Source of the DNA: Bog-473 sp963745175
GTDB taxonomy: Bacteria > Actinomycetota > Acidimicrobiia > Acidimicrobiales > RAAP-2
Reading direction: 5' to 3'
Assembly: GCA_963745175.1 (NCBI GenBank)
Contig: CAVUWK010000010.1
Span: forward strand, 1-64,000
DNA length: 64,000 nt
Below the pieces are notes generated by a model, which made no database searches, had not been told where the DNA came from, and was given only the letters and a program-made list of their open reading frames with translations. A program made the translations under genes and the position numbers. Shown here in pieces: positions 28,457 to 37,368 of this stretch. How positions within the stretch are numbered: the first letter of the stretch is position 1; each line of letters starts with the position of its first letter.

Positions 28457-28708
28457 CTATCCGCGGCGGGGCCGTGACCTCTGACACCAGCGCAGGAAGG
28501 CCACCACGTCGTCGGGGGTCAGCTCCCCCTCCCCGCCGTCCCCGCCGTATGCGGTGACGAGGCGGAAGTGCCAGTAGGCCTCCCCCGGGACCGGCACGAA
28601 GGGCGCGCGATGCCACCACCCGCGCCGGGCCATCCGGCGGAGGGCGCCCGCGGACGCCCACCACAGTCCGGGACGGGGCACGACCGCGCGCGCCACGACG
28701 CACCGCAT
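28457..28708 (-). CDS. Small conserved actinobacterial protein
   Basis: 83 residues, unknown function. The block WWHRAPFVPVPGEAYWHFRL followed by VTAYGGDG and a C-terminal DDVVAFLRWCQRSR resembles small proteins common next to HNH genes in Actinobacteria. ATG 28708 is 13 bp after the ROK stop and the stop is 12 bp before the HNH gene, so it is in the same operon. Confidence 0.7.
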   Translation of the reverse strand: MRCVVARAVVPRPGLWWASAGALRRMARRGWWHRAPFVPVPGEAYWHFRLVTAYGGDGGEGELTPDDVVAFLRWCQRSRPRRG

Positions 28709-28720
28709 CCCGACCCCAGC

Positions 28721-29608
28721 TCACGCCACGACACCCGCGCCGCACAGCCCCACCCGAGCGGCGCCGACCAGCGGGCCGCGGTCACCCAGCCCGCCCGGCA
28801 CGACCTGCGCCCCCCGAGCGAACTCGATGCGGCACAACGCATCCATCTCCGCCTGGGCCGCCCGGAAGAACGGCTCCCCGAAACCCAGCGCCACCGATCC
28901 GCTCACGACGGCGAGCGAGAGGTCGAGCAGGTCCACCGTCGTCGCGATGGCGCGGCCGACCAGAATGCCCGTGCGCTCCACCCACTCAGGAGGAGCCACC
29001 CGGGCCGGCTGGCCCGTCATGGCCGCCAGCGCGGTCCCCGACGCCTCCGCCTCGAGACAACCCCGACTCCCACAGACACACTCGCGACCATCCGGCACGA
29101 CGACGATGTGGCCGATGTGGCCGGCGTTCCCGAGTCGCCCGTCGAGCAGCCTCCCGTCGAGCACGATGCCGCCACCCACTCCGGTCGAGACGACCATGGC
29201 GATGTAGTTGGCGCAGCCGGCCGCCGCGCCGACCCAACCCTCGCCGAGCGCGAGCGCCTTGGCATCGTTGTCGACGAACGTCGGAAGCCCGGTGAGTGCG
29301 ACCAGGCGGGCCCGCAAGGGGAAGGACCGCCATGCGGCGATGTTCAACGGCGAGACTTCCTCCCCGCCGGCACTCATCGGCCCCCCGCACCCGGTGCCAA
29401 GCACGACAAGGCGGTCCCGGGCGCCGACCCGGCCGGCCACGCCCTCCACCAGTTCGGCCAGGTCGTTCCAGAGATCCTCGGCATCGCCGGGGCCCGACGT
29501 GGCCCGGGTCGGCCGCATCGCCCGTTCCACCAGGGAGCCATCGAGGTCGACGAGTCCCGCGGCCATCTTGGTGCCGCCGACGTCGACGGCGAGGACGAGG
29601 TCCGCCAC
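28721..29608 (-). CDS. ROK family sugar kinase (glucokinase-like)
   Basis: 295 residues. ATP-binding VLAVDVGGTKMAAGLVDLDG, active-site FVDNDAKALALGEGWVGAA, MVVSTGVGGGIVLDGRLLDG, GNAGHIGHIVV, and the zinc site CVCGSRGCLEAEASG define ROK kinases. No helix-turn-helix precedes it, so it is an enzyme and not a repressor. It may phosphorylate glucose or an amino sugar. It is first in a four-gene block with the small protein, HNH and lipoate ligase-like genes. Confidence 0.9.
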   Translation of the reverse strand: MADLVLAVDVGGTKMAAGLVDLDGSLVERAMRPTRATSGPGDAEDLWNDLAELVEGVAGRVGARDRLVVLGTGCGGPMSAGGEEVSPLNIAAWRSFPLRARLVALTGLPTFVDNDAKALALGEGWVGAAAGCANYIAMVVSTGVGGGIVLDGRLLDGRLGNAGHIGHIVVVPDGRECVCGSRGCLEAEASGTALAAMTGQPARVAPPEWVERTGILVGRAIATTVDLLDLSLAVVSGSVALGFGEPFFRAAQAEMDALCRIEFARGAQVVPGGLGDRGPLVGAARVGLCGAGVVA

Positions 29609-29701
29609 GGAAGGATTGTTACCCCGGCCGGGATCCGCAGCGCGACAGGCACGACATCGGATCGGCGGGATCGGCGGAGCAGCCGCTGCTGACCCTCCGA
29701 G

Positions 29702-29723
29702 CGGTGCTCAGTCGGTGCTCAGT
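29702..29723. repeat. 11-bp tandem duplication at the DUF3040 gene stop
   Basis: CGGTGCTCAGT occurs twice in tandem (29702-29712, 29713-29723). The stop codon of the DUF3040 gene lies inside the second copy. Confidence 0.8.
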
Positions 29724-30120
29724 CCTCGCGCCGGTGGAAGCGGGATCGGAACCAGTCGCGGGCGTCGCTCATCGCGCCCTCGATCCCGTTGGACGCCCCA
29801 CCGGACTTCGGTTCCCCGTCCTTAGACCGGGTGAGGTCGTGCCACCCCGCCCGGCCCATGCGGCGCAGGTTGCGCTCGAACCACACGGCGGAGGCGAACA
29901 TGATCACGACGCCGACGAACCCGGCGATGACCGACTTGCTGTAGAAGGCCACGAGGATGACGACGCCGATGACGAACGTGACGGCGGCCCACTTGCAGTA
30001 GCGACCGGCGTGCCGGTACACGGTCTCCGAGCGCACACGCTCCGCGAACTCGGGGTCCTGGCGAACCAGTGACTCCTCGAGCTCGGCCAAAATGCGCTGT
30101 TCGTGGTCGGAAAGCGGCAC
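29719..30120 (-). CDS. DUF3040 membrane protein
   Basis: 133 residues. It begins VPLSDHEQRILAELEESLVR, the signature of this actinobacterial family, then has two membrane helices (WAAVTFVIGVVILVAFYS and IAGFVGVVIMFASAVWF) and a charged C-terminus. Function is unknown; relatives are often near division or cell-wall genes. GTG 30120 fits the family start. Confidence 0.85.
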   Translation of the reverse strand: MPLSDHEQRILAELEESLVRQDPEFAERVRSETVYRHAGRYCKWAAVTFVIGVVILVAFYSKSVIAGFVGVVIMFASAVWFERNLRRMGRAGWHDLTRSKDGEPKSGGASNGIEGAMSDARDWFRSRFHRRED

Positions 30121-30276
30121 TACCACCTGCCCCCTGGGATCTCCACATCCATCTGCGTGACATGTTGGCACGCCCTGGGGGCGCGGACAACGAGCTCGTG
30201 CCCATTCGTGCTTGCCCGAGCGGCTCTCTCCACCGTGGATCAGCTTAGAACCGAACGGCAACGATGCGGAACGCGG

Positions 30277-30652
30277 TCACCGGCTCGCAGAGGCCCGCCC
30301 CAGGTCCTGCTCAGGAGGCCGGGGCCACCCCGCCGAACCGCCGGGCCGCCGCCGGGGGCCGGGCCCTACTCCTCGCGCCTTGGGCTTGCGCCGCATGATC
30401 AGGGCCGTGATCAGGGCCCCGAGCAGGCCCGAGATCACGATCACGAGGATCAGAGGGCGCCTGGCGGTGGAAGACCCAGAAGTCGATCTGCACGTTCCGG
30501 ATGTTGGCCAGCGCGAACCAGCCCAGCAGGATGCCCGCCACGGCGACGCCCACCAACCTGACCTGCTGCCTGCGGTCGACGCCCCGGCCCCCGCCGTCCG
30601 ACTCCTGGGGGATGCTCCTCCGAGTGCACCGGGCGTCTCGCCACGGGGCCAT
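30277..30652 (-). CDS. LapA/DUF1049-like small membrane protein (frameshifted)
   Basis: Two helices joined across a frame break near 30462: VRLVGVAVAGILLGWFALAN then IRNVQIDFWVFHRQ, followed in the next frame by PLILVIVISGLLGALITALI and MRRKPKARG. The Asn-x-Gln-Val-x-Phe stretch and second helix are the LapA domain, seen in small envelope proteins. ATG 30652 starts a basic cytoplasmic lead. It is divergent from the acyl-CoA ligase with 90 bp between. Confidence 0.75.
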
Positions 30653-30742
30653 TCTGCCCCGCCGGCGCCGCCCCGGCGCGCCAGTCGCCCGGCCCGGGCC
30701 GTCCCGCCAGCTGCTATGAGAGTGGTCCCGAAAGGAAGGTTC

Positions 30743-32307
30743 ATGACCACGAGCGAGATACTCACCGGCGCCCGCACCATGTGGGAGCTGGTCGACCGCC
30801 GGGCCCAGGCGTCGCCCGACCACCCCATGCTCATCGCGGCGGACGGCGAGACGGTCACGTTCGGCCAGTTCCGGGACCGGGTCGAGCGGGTGGCCGCCGG
30901 CCTTCACGGCATGGGCATCACGACGGGCTCGATCGTGTCGTGGCAGCTCCCCACCCGCATCGACACCATCGTCCTGTCCCTCGCGCTCGCCCGCCTCGGC
31001 GCGGTCCAGAACCCGATCATCCACCTCTACCGCGAGCGCGAGGTGGGCTTCGCCCTCCGCCAGACCGGTGCCGAGCTGTTCGTCATCCCCGCCACGTGGC
31101 GGGACACCGACTTCGCGGCCATCGCCGAGCGGGCCCTGGCCGACGTCCCCACTCGGCCCACCATCCTCAGCATCGACGACGGGCCTGCCCGAGGGCGACC
31201 CCGCCGTGCTGCCCCCGCCGCCCCCGGGGACGACCCCGGAGGACGCCCCCGATCCGCTGGATCTACTACACGTCCGGCTCCACGGCCGACCCCAAGGGCG
31301 TGCAGCACACCGACCAGACGCTGATCGCCGGCGGCTGGGGCCTCGCCCGCGCGCTCGACATGGGGCCCGACGACGTCGGCTCCATCGCCTTCCCCTTCGC
31401 GCACATCGCCGGCCCCGACTATCTGGTGACGATGCTCTCCATGGGGTTCCCCGCGATCCTCGTCGAGGCCTTCTCCGCACCGGCTGTTCTCCCCATCTTC
31501 CGCCGTCACGGTGCCACCATGGTCGGAGGGAGCACGGCGTTCTACGTCGCGTACCTCGCCGAGCAGCGCAAGACGCCGAAGGACCCGATCCTTCCCACCC
31601 TGCGCCTCATGTCCGGCGGCGGCGCGGCCAAGCCCCCCGAGGTCCACTACGAGGTGCGCGACGAGATCGGCGGGCGCGGTGTCGTGCACGGCTACGGCAT
31701 GACCGAGGTGCCGATGATCGCCAACGGCTCGCCCCACGACACCGACGAGCAGCTGGCGAACACCGACGGCAAGCCGGTGGAGGGGGCCGACGTCCGCATC
31801 GTGACCCTCGACGGCCGGGTCGCCGCTCCCGGTGAAGAAGGCGAGGTGCGGGTGAAGGGGCCGATGGTCTTCCACGGCTACACCGACCCCGCACTCAACG
31901 TCGACGCCTTCGACGAGGACGGCTACTTCCGAACCGGCGACCTCGGTCGGCTGCGGGCCGACGGACACCTCAACCTGACCGGCCGCCTGAAGGACGTGAT
32001 CGTCCGCAAGGGGGAGAACATCAGCGCCAAGGAGATCGAGGACCTGCTCTACACCCACCCCAAGGTGATCGAGGTCGCCGTGATCGGGCTCCCCGACCCC
32101 GAGCGGGGCGAGCGAGTGTGCGCGGTCGTGCAGCTCGCCGAAGGCGCCGCTGGGCTCGAGCTGGCCGACGTGGCGTCGTTCTGCCGGGAGGCCGGCCTGA
32201 TGACCCAGAAGATCCCCGAGCAGCTCGAGCTCCGCACCGAGTGGCCGCGGGCGGGCACAGGCAAGATCGTCAAGAAGTCGCTGCGCGACGAGTACGCCGC
32301 CCGGTGA
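30743..32307 (+). CDS. AMP-forming acyl-CoA synthetase (frameshifted)
   Basis: About 521 residues of the adenylate-forming family. Motifs: IYYTSGSTADPKGVQHT (phosphate loop), GVVHGYGMTEVPMIA (A5), EDGYFRTGDLGRL, LTGRLKDVIVRKGENISAKE and PRAGTGKIVKKSL (catalytic Lys). The closest group by eye is cyclohexanecarboxylate/medium-chain acyl-CoA ligases. One frame break lies near 31195. ATG 30743 has AAAGGAAGG upstream. The stop overlaps the next gene as GTGA. Confidence 0.88.
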
Positions 32308-32891
32308 GCCCCACTCCCCGCCGGCCCGGACTCGCGGTCCCCCCGGGAGCCATCGGCGACGGGCCGTACCGCGTCGTCTTCGTCTGCACCGGGAACATCT
32401 GCCGCTCCCCCATGGCCGAGGTGATCGCCCGGTCCCTGGCGGCGTCCACCTCGCTCGCCGATGGCACCACCCTGGGCGACCATCTGGAGGTGCGCAGCGC
32501 CGGCACGGGCCCATGGCACGAGGGCGAGCCGATGCACCCACTGGCCCAGGCGGCTCTCGCCCGGGCCGGGTACCCGGACCACAAGCACGTCGCACATCAG
32601 ATCATGTCTTCTGAGCTGGGCGGCTACGAGCTCATGGTCGCACTGGACCGCCGTCATCAGCAGACTCTGCGCGGCCTGGGCGCCGACCCCGACCGCCTCG
32701 CCCTCCTCCGGGCCTTCGACGCCGCCTCGGGCGCGGCCGCCGACGTGCCGGACCCCTATTACGGCGACGACGCGGTCTTCGACGACTGCCGCGACATGAT
32801 CGCCGCCGGCTGTCGGGGCCTCGTCGACGCACTGGCCGAGGAGTGGGACACCCTCTGGGCGGCCGAGCGACCCGGGGCCGCGCAGGGCTGA
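32304..32891 (+). CDS. Low-molecular-weight protein tyrosine phosphatase
   Basis: 195 residues. The P-loop is FVCTGNICRSPMAEVIA (C-x5-R-S) and the general-acid Asp is in DVPDPYYGDDAVFDDC. GTG 32304 overlaps the acyl-CoA ligase stop, so both are probably co-translated. Targets may be protein phosphotyrosine or small phosphates; no tyrosine kinase is nearby. Confidence 0.9.
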   Translation: MSPTPRRPGLAVPPGAIGDGPYRVVFVCTGNICRSPMAEVIARSLAASTSLADGTTLGDHLEVRSAGTGPWHEGEPMHPLAQAALARAGYPDHKHVAHQIMSSELGGYELMVALDRRHQQTLRGLGADPDRLALLRAFDAASGAAADVPDPYYGDDAVFDDCRDMIAAGCRGLVDALAEEWDTLWAAERPGAAQG

Positions 32892-33003
32892 CTGCCGCCA
32901 GCTGCCGCCCGGACCTTCCTCCCGCTCCGCCAGGCGCGCGAACCTGCTGGTCAGGAAGCCTCCTGCCCGGGGTTCGCCCCAGAGTGTGTGACATAGTGCC
33001 GAC

Positions 33004-34416
33004 GTGGTCTCACGCAGGGTCATGCGCCGGCGGCGCCAATTCGTCGCCGGCGGCGCGCTCCTCCTCCTGCTCCTGATCTATTTCGCGTTCTTCTCCGGTG
33101 GCTCGAGCGCGCCGCCGTCGTCGTCCTCGACCACGACGACCCACCAGGCCGTCACCACGGCCGAGCGCTTTCCGAAGCACTCGCCGCTCAACCCTGCTTG
33201 GACGGGCAACGGCCACACGGTCACCTTCGGCTTCGGCGGCGATGTGCACTTCGCCGGTGTCGTCGGGACGAATCTGGCCAAGAACCCTGCGACCGCACTG
33301 GGCACGACCATCCCGCAGCTCTTCACCGGAACGCAGGTGAGCATGGTCAACCTCGAGACCGCAGTGACGGACGGCACCTGTCCGGAACCCCAGAACAAGC
33401 AGTACATCTTCGACGCGCCGGCCTCCGCCGTCACGGCCCTCAAGAGCGCGACGGTCTCGCTGGCGACCGAGGCCAACGATCACGGCATGGACTGCGGCGC
33501 GCAGGGCCTGTCCCAGAACCTGACCATCGCATCCCAGGCGCGCTACCCGATCATCGGCATCGGCAACACCGCCGCGCAGGCCTTCACCCCGTACCGGGTG
33601 ACGATCGGTGGTCAACGTGTCGCGATCATCGCGGCGACGCAAGTCATCGCGGACAACTTGATCGGCACGTGGACGGCGACCGCGACGCAGCCCGGGGTCG
33701 CCTCGGCGATCGACCCGACGCAGCTCGTCCGCGAGGTCCAGCAGGTGCGCCGCACGGCGGACACCGTGATCGTCTACGTGCACTGGGGCACCGAGACGCA
33801 GGCCTGCCCCAACCCGCAGCAGGAGCCGCTGGCCGAGCAACTCGTCAAGGCGGGAGCGGACATCGTGATCGGCTCTGACGCCCACGTTCTCCTCGGGGGC
33901 GGCTATCTCGGCGCGGCGTACGTGGACTACGGCTTGGGCAACTTCGCCTTCTACGACGACACGGCACCCGAAACCGACAGCGGCGCGCTCGTGATCACCG
34001 CACAGGGTCGCCACATCACCGGCGCCGTCTGGCGCCCGGCGACGATCCTCAACGGCCTCCCCCAGCCGTTGACCGGCGCCCCGGCCACCGCGGCCGTCCA
34101 GAGCTGGAACGCGGCGCGCGGGTGCACCAACCTGTCCCCGACGCCCGCAAAGAGCCTCACCACGATGCGGGGTGAGACGGTCGCCTTCGTGGCACCACCC
34201 GCTGCGCCGACCACGACCACCACCACGACGGCGGGCTCGTCGACGGGCGGGAGCACCTCCACGACCACGACTACGACCACCACCACCAGCACGACGACGC
34301 GCTCGTCGAGTGGCGGGAGCACCACGACGACGGCACCCAAGTCCGGCGGAACCACCACCACGACGACAGCGCCGCCCGCGACCACCACGTCCGCGACCGA
34401 CAACGCCGGAGGCTGA
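33004..34416 (+). CDS. CapA/PgsA-like metallophosphatase-fold protein with Thr-rich tail
   Basis: 470 residues. One N-terminal membrane anchor (FVAGGALLLLLLIYFAFFSG), then the CapA-like domain: FGFGGDVHFAGVVG, VNLETAVTD, LATEANDHGMDCG, VIVYVHWGTETQACP, ADIVIGSDAHVLLGGGYL and YVDYGLGNFAFYDD. CapA proteins act in poly-gamma-glutamate or capsule assembly; the role here is unknown. The last 80 residues are mostly Thr, Ser, Gly and Ala, likely a wall-spanning or glycosylated region. GTG 33004 follows CATAGT by 6 nt, another possible leaderless start. Confidence 0.83.
   Translation: MVSRRVMRRRRQFVAGGALLLLLLIYFAFFSGGSSAPPSSSSTTTTHQAVTTAERFPKHSPLNPAWTGNGHTVTFGFGGDVHFAGVVGTNLAKNPATALGTTIPQLFTGTQVSMVNLETAVTDGTCPEPQNKQYIFDAPASAVTALKSATVSLATEANDHGMDCGAQGLSQNLTIASQARYPIIGIGNTAAQAFTPYRVTIGGQRVAIIAATQVIADNLIGTWTATATQPGVASAIDPTQLVREVQQVRRTADTVIVYVHWGTETQACPNPQQEPLAEQLVKAGADIVIGSDAHVLLGGGYLGAAYVDYGLGNFAFYDDTAPETDSGALVITAQGRHITGAVWRPATILNGLPQPLTGAPATAAVQSWNAARGCTNLSPTPAKSLTTMRGETVAFVAPPAAPTTTTTTTAGSSTGGSTSTTTTTTTTTSTTTRSSSGGSTTTTAPKSGGTTTTTTAPPATTTSATDNAGG
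34199..34400 (+). repeat. Thr/Ser-codon low-complexity tract in the CapA-like gene
   Basis: Runs of ACC and ACG encode three Thr-rich blocks separated by Ser/Gly-rich linkers. It is a coding low-complexity region, not an array of spaced repeats. Confidence 0.8.
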
Positions 34417-34461
34417 TTCCCTTCCATGGACCCGACCCAGCCGACGGCAGGTCGCGGCCGA

Positions 34462-35886
34462 TCAGGGAAGATCGATCTTCGACCAGGTGTGGGGCTGCTC
34501 CGCGAACACGTCCTCAGCGGGGAGGCGCTGGTACCGGAACCGGATCTCTTCGAGGTCGTTCGGCTCGGTGACCGTCGCCTCCGACAAGCGCAAGACCATG
34601 TCGGCCTGGCGCCGGAGGACGTCTCGCTGCTCGGCTGAGGTGGTGTCGAGCATGATCGAGCCGAGCGAGTCGACGAGACGGATCAGGACCGCCGGCATCC
34701 CCCGGGCCGACTGGCGGATCTTGTCGAAGGCGCGGTTCACCATGCGGGCGTACGACGGATCGAACTCGATCAGGCGCACGTTGCCCGCCGCGTCCCGGTA
34801 CACACCCTCGTCGAGCACGCGGCCGGAGACCCGACCCAGCCCGGCCGACAGCCAGTCGATGCAGGTGAGGGCGGTGAAGGTGTCGTTCACGGCAGCAGAG
34901 AGCGCCCGGATGGCGATCTCGACGAGCTGATCGATGGCGAACACCGGGTCCTGCACGAGCGTGCGGTGTGGGCCCGTCACGTGGGCCTTGGACAGCGCCA
35001 GAGCGACCTCGGGCGCCGCTCCCCGCGGCCATACGATGGCGAGAGGGCGACCGGTGGCCAGATAGTGCCCCGGGCGGTGCTCCAGCCGGATCACCGAGTC
35101 GGTACGTGTGGCGATGTCGATCAGCTGCGAGTACCCGACGTACTGGATGTAGCCACTGACCTGTGAGGGCACCGCAGCCCCGCGCTCGTCAATCAGCTTC
35201 AGCAATTCGGGAACCGACTTCCCGACATGTGCGGGCATTGCTGGCTCGACCGCGGCTCCGACGGCGTCCGGGAACTCGGCGTCGATGGAGTTGATCAGAT
35301 CGCTGGCAATCCCCGCGATCACCTCGGGCAGCTGAATGGACTTGGCGATGTGGTGGATGAAGTAGATCAACACCCCGAGGTCGAGCAGCAGGAGGGCCTC
35401 AGCGACCGACGTCGACAGATGGGGGACGAAGGTCGGGCTCAGACTGTCGATGGAGCCCAGAGAGAGCACGGCGTAGACGAACGTGCCGACGAAGATGCCC
35501 AGCGTGACCTGGTTCCCGATGTCGCGTACGAAGTTCCGCATCATCCGGGGGCCGAACTGCTGCGACGCCAGCGTCAGCGCCAGGATCGTGATGGAGAACA
35601 CCACGCCGATCACCGTGATGACGGCGGCCGCGATGGCGATCAGGACCTGGCGTTCTGCGTCGGCGTTACCCGTCCGGATCCAGGTCGGGAGCAGAAGAGG
35701 GTCGTGATACGCGGCGACGTCGATCTCGAACGTGACGATGAACAGCAGCACCGCGACGACGACGAAGATGCTCGGGACGACCCAGAGCGTCGTCCGCAGT
35801 TCCTCCCAGCGCCAGCTGGGCAGCTGCCGCCGGTCCTTGCCGATGCGGGCCGGCTGGGGTGCCACGACCTCGTCGATGTCGGTCAT
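34462..35886 (-). CDS. DUF2254 membrane protein
   Basis: 474 residues. N-terminal cytoplasmic segment, two-helix block (VVPSIFVVVAVLLFIVTFEI and VLIAIAAAVITVIGVVFSIT), then ILALTLASQQFGPRMMRNFV, which is the most conserved part of DUF2254, two more helices and a long soluble C-terminal domain. Function is unknown; the layout resembles mechanosensitive or ion-handling proteins. It is convergent with the CapA-like gene. Confidence 0.85.
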   Translation of the reverse strand: MTDIDEVVAPQPARIGKDRRQLPSWRWEELRTTLWVVPSIFVVVAVLLFIVTFEIDVAAYHDPLLLPTWIRTGNADAERQVLIAIAAAVITVIGVVFSITILALTLASQQFGPRMMRNFVRDIGNQVTLGIFVGTFVYAVLSLGSIDSLSPTFVPHLSTSVAEALLLLDLGVLIYFIHHIAKSIQLPEVIAGIASDLINSIDAEFPDAVGAAVEPAMPAHVGKSVPELLKLIDERGAAVPSQVSGYIQYVGYSQLIDIATRTDSVIRLEHRPGHYLATGRPLAIVWPRGAAPEVALALSKAHVTGPHRTLVQDPVFAIDQLVEIAIRALSAAVNDTFTALTCIDWLSAGLGRVSGRVLDEGVYRDAAGNVRLIEFDPSYARMVNRAFDKIRQSARGMPAVLIRLVDSLGSIMLDTTSAEQRDVLRRQADMVLRLSEATVTEPNDLEEIRFRYQRLPAEDVFAEQPHTWSKIDLP

Positions 35887-36052
35887 GGCAACGCCGTGGT
35901 GCGCACGGATCGGGTCGGGAGGGCGGCAGTCATGGACACGGGATCACTCGTCGCCGACCAGTCTTCCCGGCACACCGTGCAACTGCGAGGAGACGCTAGC
36001 CGCCACCCCGACGTCTCCCGCCCAGGCTGGCAGGCAGGCGGGCGGGCCGGGC

Positions 36053-37345
36053 TCATGACGAGAAGAACCGGGGGAGGTGGTGCCGGTTGGCCCCCAGGAG
36101 CTCGTCCGCCAGTTCGGCAGCCAGCGGGTACTGCCCGACCAGCGGGTTGGCCAACAATGCGCGCACCACGTCGTCGCGGCTCCCCGAGCAGGCGGCCTTC
36201 ACCGCCAGGCGCTCGTAAGCCTTGGCGTGCTGGACGAGCCCGAGCATCTCGGGCGACAGCTCCCGCTGTGGGAGCGGGTGGGCACCGGCGGCGTCGACCA
36301 CGGCCGTGGTCTCCACCACCGCATCGTCGGGCAGGCCGGGCACGGCGCCGTCGTTGCGCATGTCGACCACCTGCACGTCACCGGTCCCGGCATGGAGCGA
36401 TCCCATGAGCCTCACCGCGGCCAGCGAGTAGTAGGCACCGCCGCGGTACGAGAGCGCCGCCGGCTTCGAGACCAGCGCCGGGTTCCGGTACTCCTCGAGG
36501 AGCTTGGTCTCCAGCTCGGCGACGACGTCGGCTCTCGACCGGTATCCCGGTGCCGACTGCTGCGCCACTTCGACGTCGTGTTGGTAGTAGTAGTGCAGGT
36601 AGTACGAGGGCAGCGCGTGCTGCAGGCGGAGCACCTCGATCGGGACACCGCTCTCGAGCTCGAGCTCGGGGCCGAAACGCCCGAAGAGGTCATCGAGCCG
36701 GTCCTCTCCCCGATCGCCGTCGCCTCCTACCCGGGCCGACCGGATCCACGTCAGGTGGTTGAGCCCCACATGCTCGACCGCGACATCATCGGGATCGACA
36801 CCGAGATAATGCCCGAGCCGCCGTTGGGCCCAGATGGCGACGTTGCACAGCCCCACGGCGTGGTGGCCCTCGTCGAGCAACGCCTGGGTGACGATCCCGA
36901 CCGGATTGGTGAAGTCCACCATCCAGGCGCCGGGGTTGGCGCGGGCGGCCATCTCCTCGGCCAGTTCGAGCACGATCGGCACCGTGCGCAGCGCCTTGGC
37001 CAAGCCGCCGGCGCCCACGGTCTCCTGACCCAGGCACCCGTAGCCCACCGGTAGCGTCTCGTCGACGTGGCGCGCTGCCTGCCCTCCGATGCGCAGCTGG
37101 ACCACGACGAAATCGGCTCCCTCGAGCGCGGCATGGGGGTCGGCCGTCGTCGAGAACGTCCCCGACCATCCCCTCGCTCGCAGGATGCGCTCGGAGAGCC
37201 CCCCGACCACCTCTCGTCGCAGGTCGCTCGGATCGAGAAGGACGAGATCGTCGACGACCATCCTGTCCTCGACATCGCACAGACCGTCCACCAACTCGGG
37301 GGTGTACGTGCTCCCACCGCCGACGACAGCCACCTTGGTGCCCAC
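36053..37345 (-). CDS. Glycoside hydrolase family 4 (6-phospho-beta-glucosidase-like)
   Basis: 430 residues. NAD-binding VAVVGGGSTYTPELVDGL, then DFTNPVGIVTQALLDEG, the Mn-binding Cys in VGLCNVAIWAQ and His in VGLNHLTWI are the GH4 hallmarks. It cleaves phosphorylated disaccharides by an oxidation-elimination mechanism, with NAD and Mn. GTG 37345 follows TACGTT by 7 nt, so the mRNA is probably leaderless. The partner kinase is divergent, only 23 bp away. Confidence 0.9.
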   Translation of the reverse strand: MGTKVAVVGGGSTYTPELVDGLCDVEDRMVVDDLVLLDPSDLRREVVGGLSERILRARGWSGTFSTTADPHAALEGADFVVVQLRIGGQAARHVDETLPVGYGCLGQETVGAGGLAKALRTVPIVLELAEEMAARANPGAWMVDFTNPVGIVTQALLDEGHHAVGLCNVAIWAQRRLGHYLGVDPDDVAVEHVGLNHLTWIRSARVGGDGDRGEDRLDDLFGRFGPELELESGVPIEVLRLQHALPSYYLHYYYQHDVEVAQQSAPGYRSRADVVAELETKLLEEYRNPALVSKPAALSYRGGAYYSLAAVRLMGSLHAGTGDVQVVDMRNDGAVPGLPDDAVVETTAVVDAAGAHPLPQRELSPEMLGLVQHAKAYERLAVKAACSGSRDDVVRALLANPLVGQYPLAAELADELLGANRHHLPRFFSS

Positions 37346-37352
37346 GCAGCGC

Positions 37353-37362
37353 AACGTAACAT
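37353..37362. promoter_or_regulatory. Overlapping divergent -10 elements of the GH4 and sugar kinase genes
   Basis: AACGTAACAT contains a minus-strand TACGTT (37358-37353), 7 nt before GTG 37345, and a plus-strand TAACAT (37357-37362), 6 nt before GTG 37369. A plus-strand TTGGTG (37335-37340) could be its -35. Both genes seem leaderless and share two bases of -10. Confidence 0.55.
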
Positions 37363-37368
37363 CCGTCC

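Noticed and set aside
34199..34400. Possible CRISPR or minisatellite array
   Set aside because: The repeats are Thr/Ser codons in one reading frame of the CapA-like protein, with no regular repeat-spacer structure.
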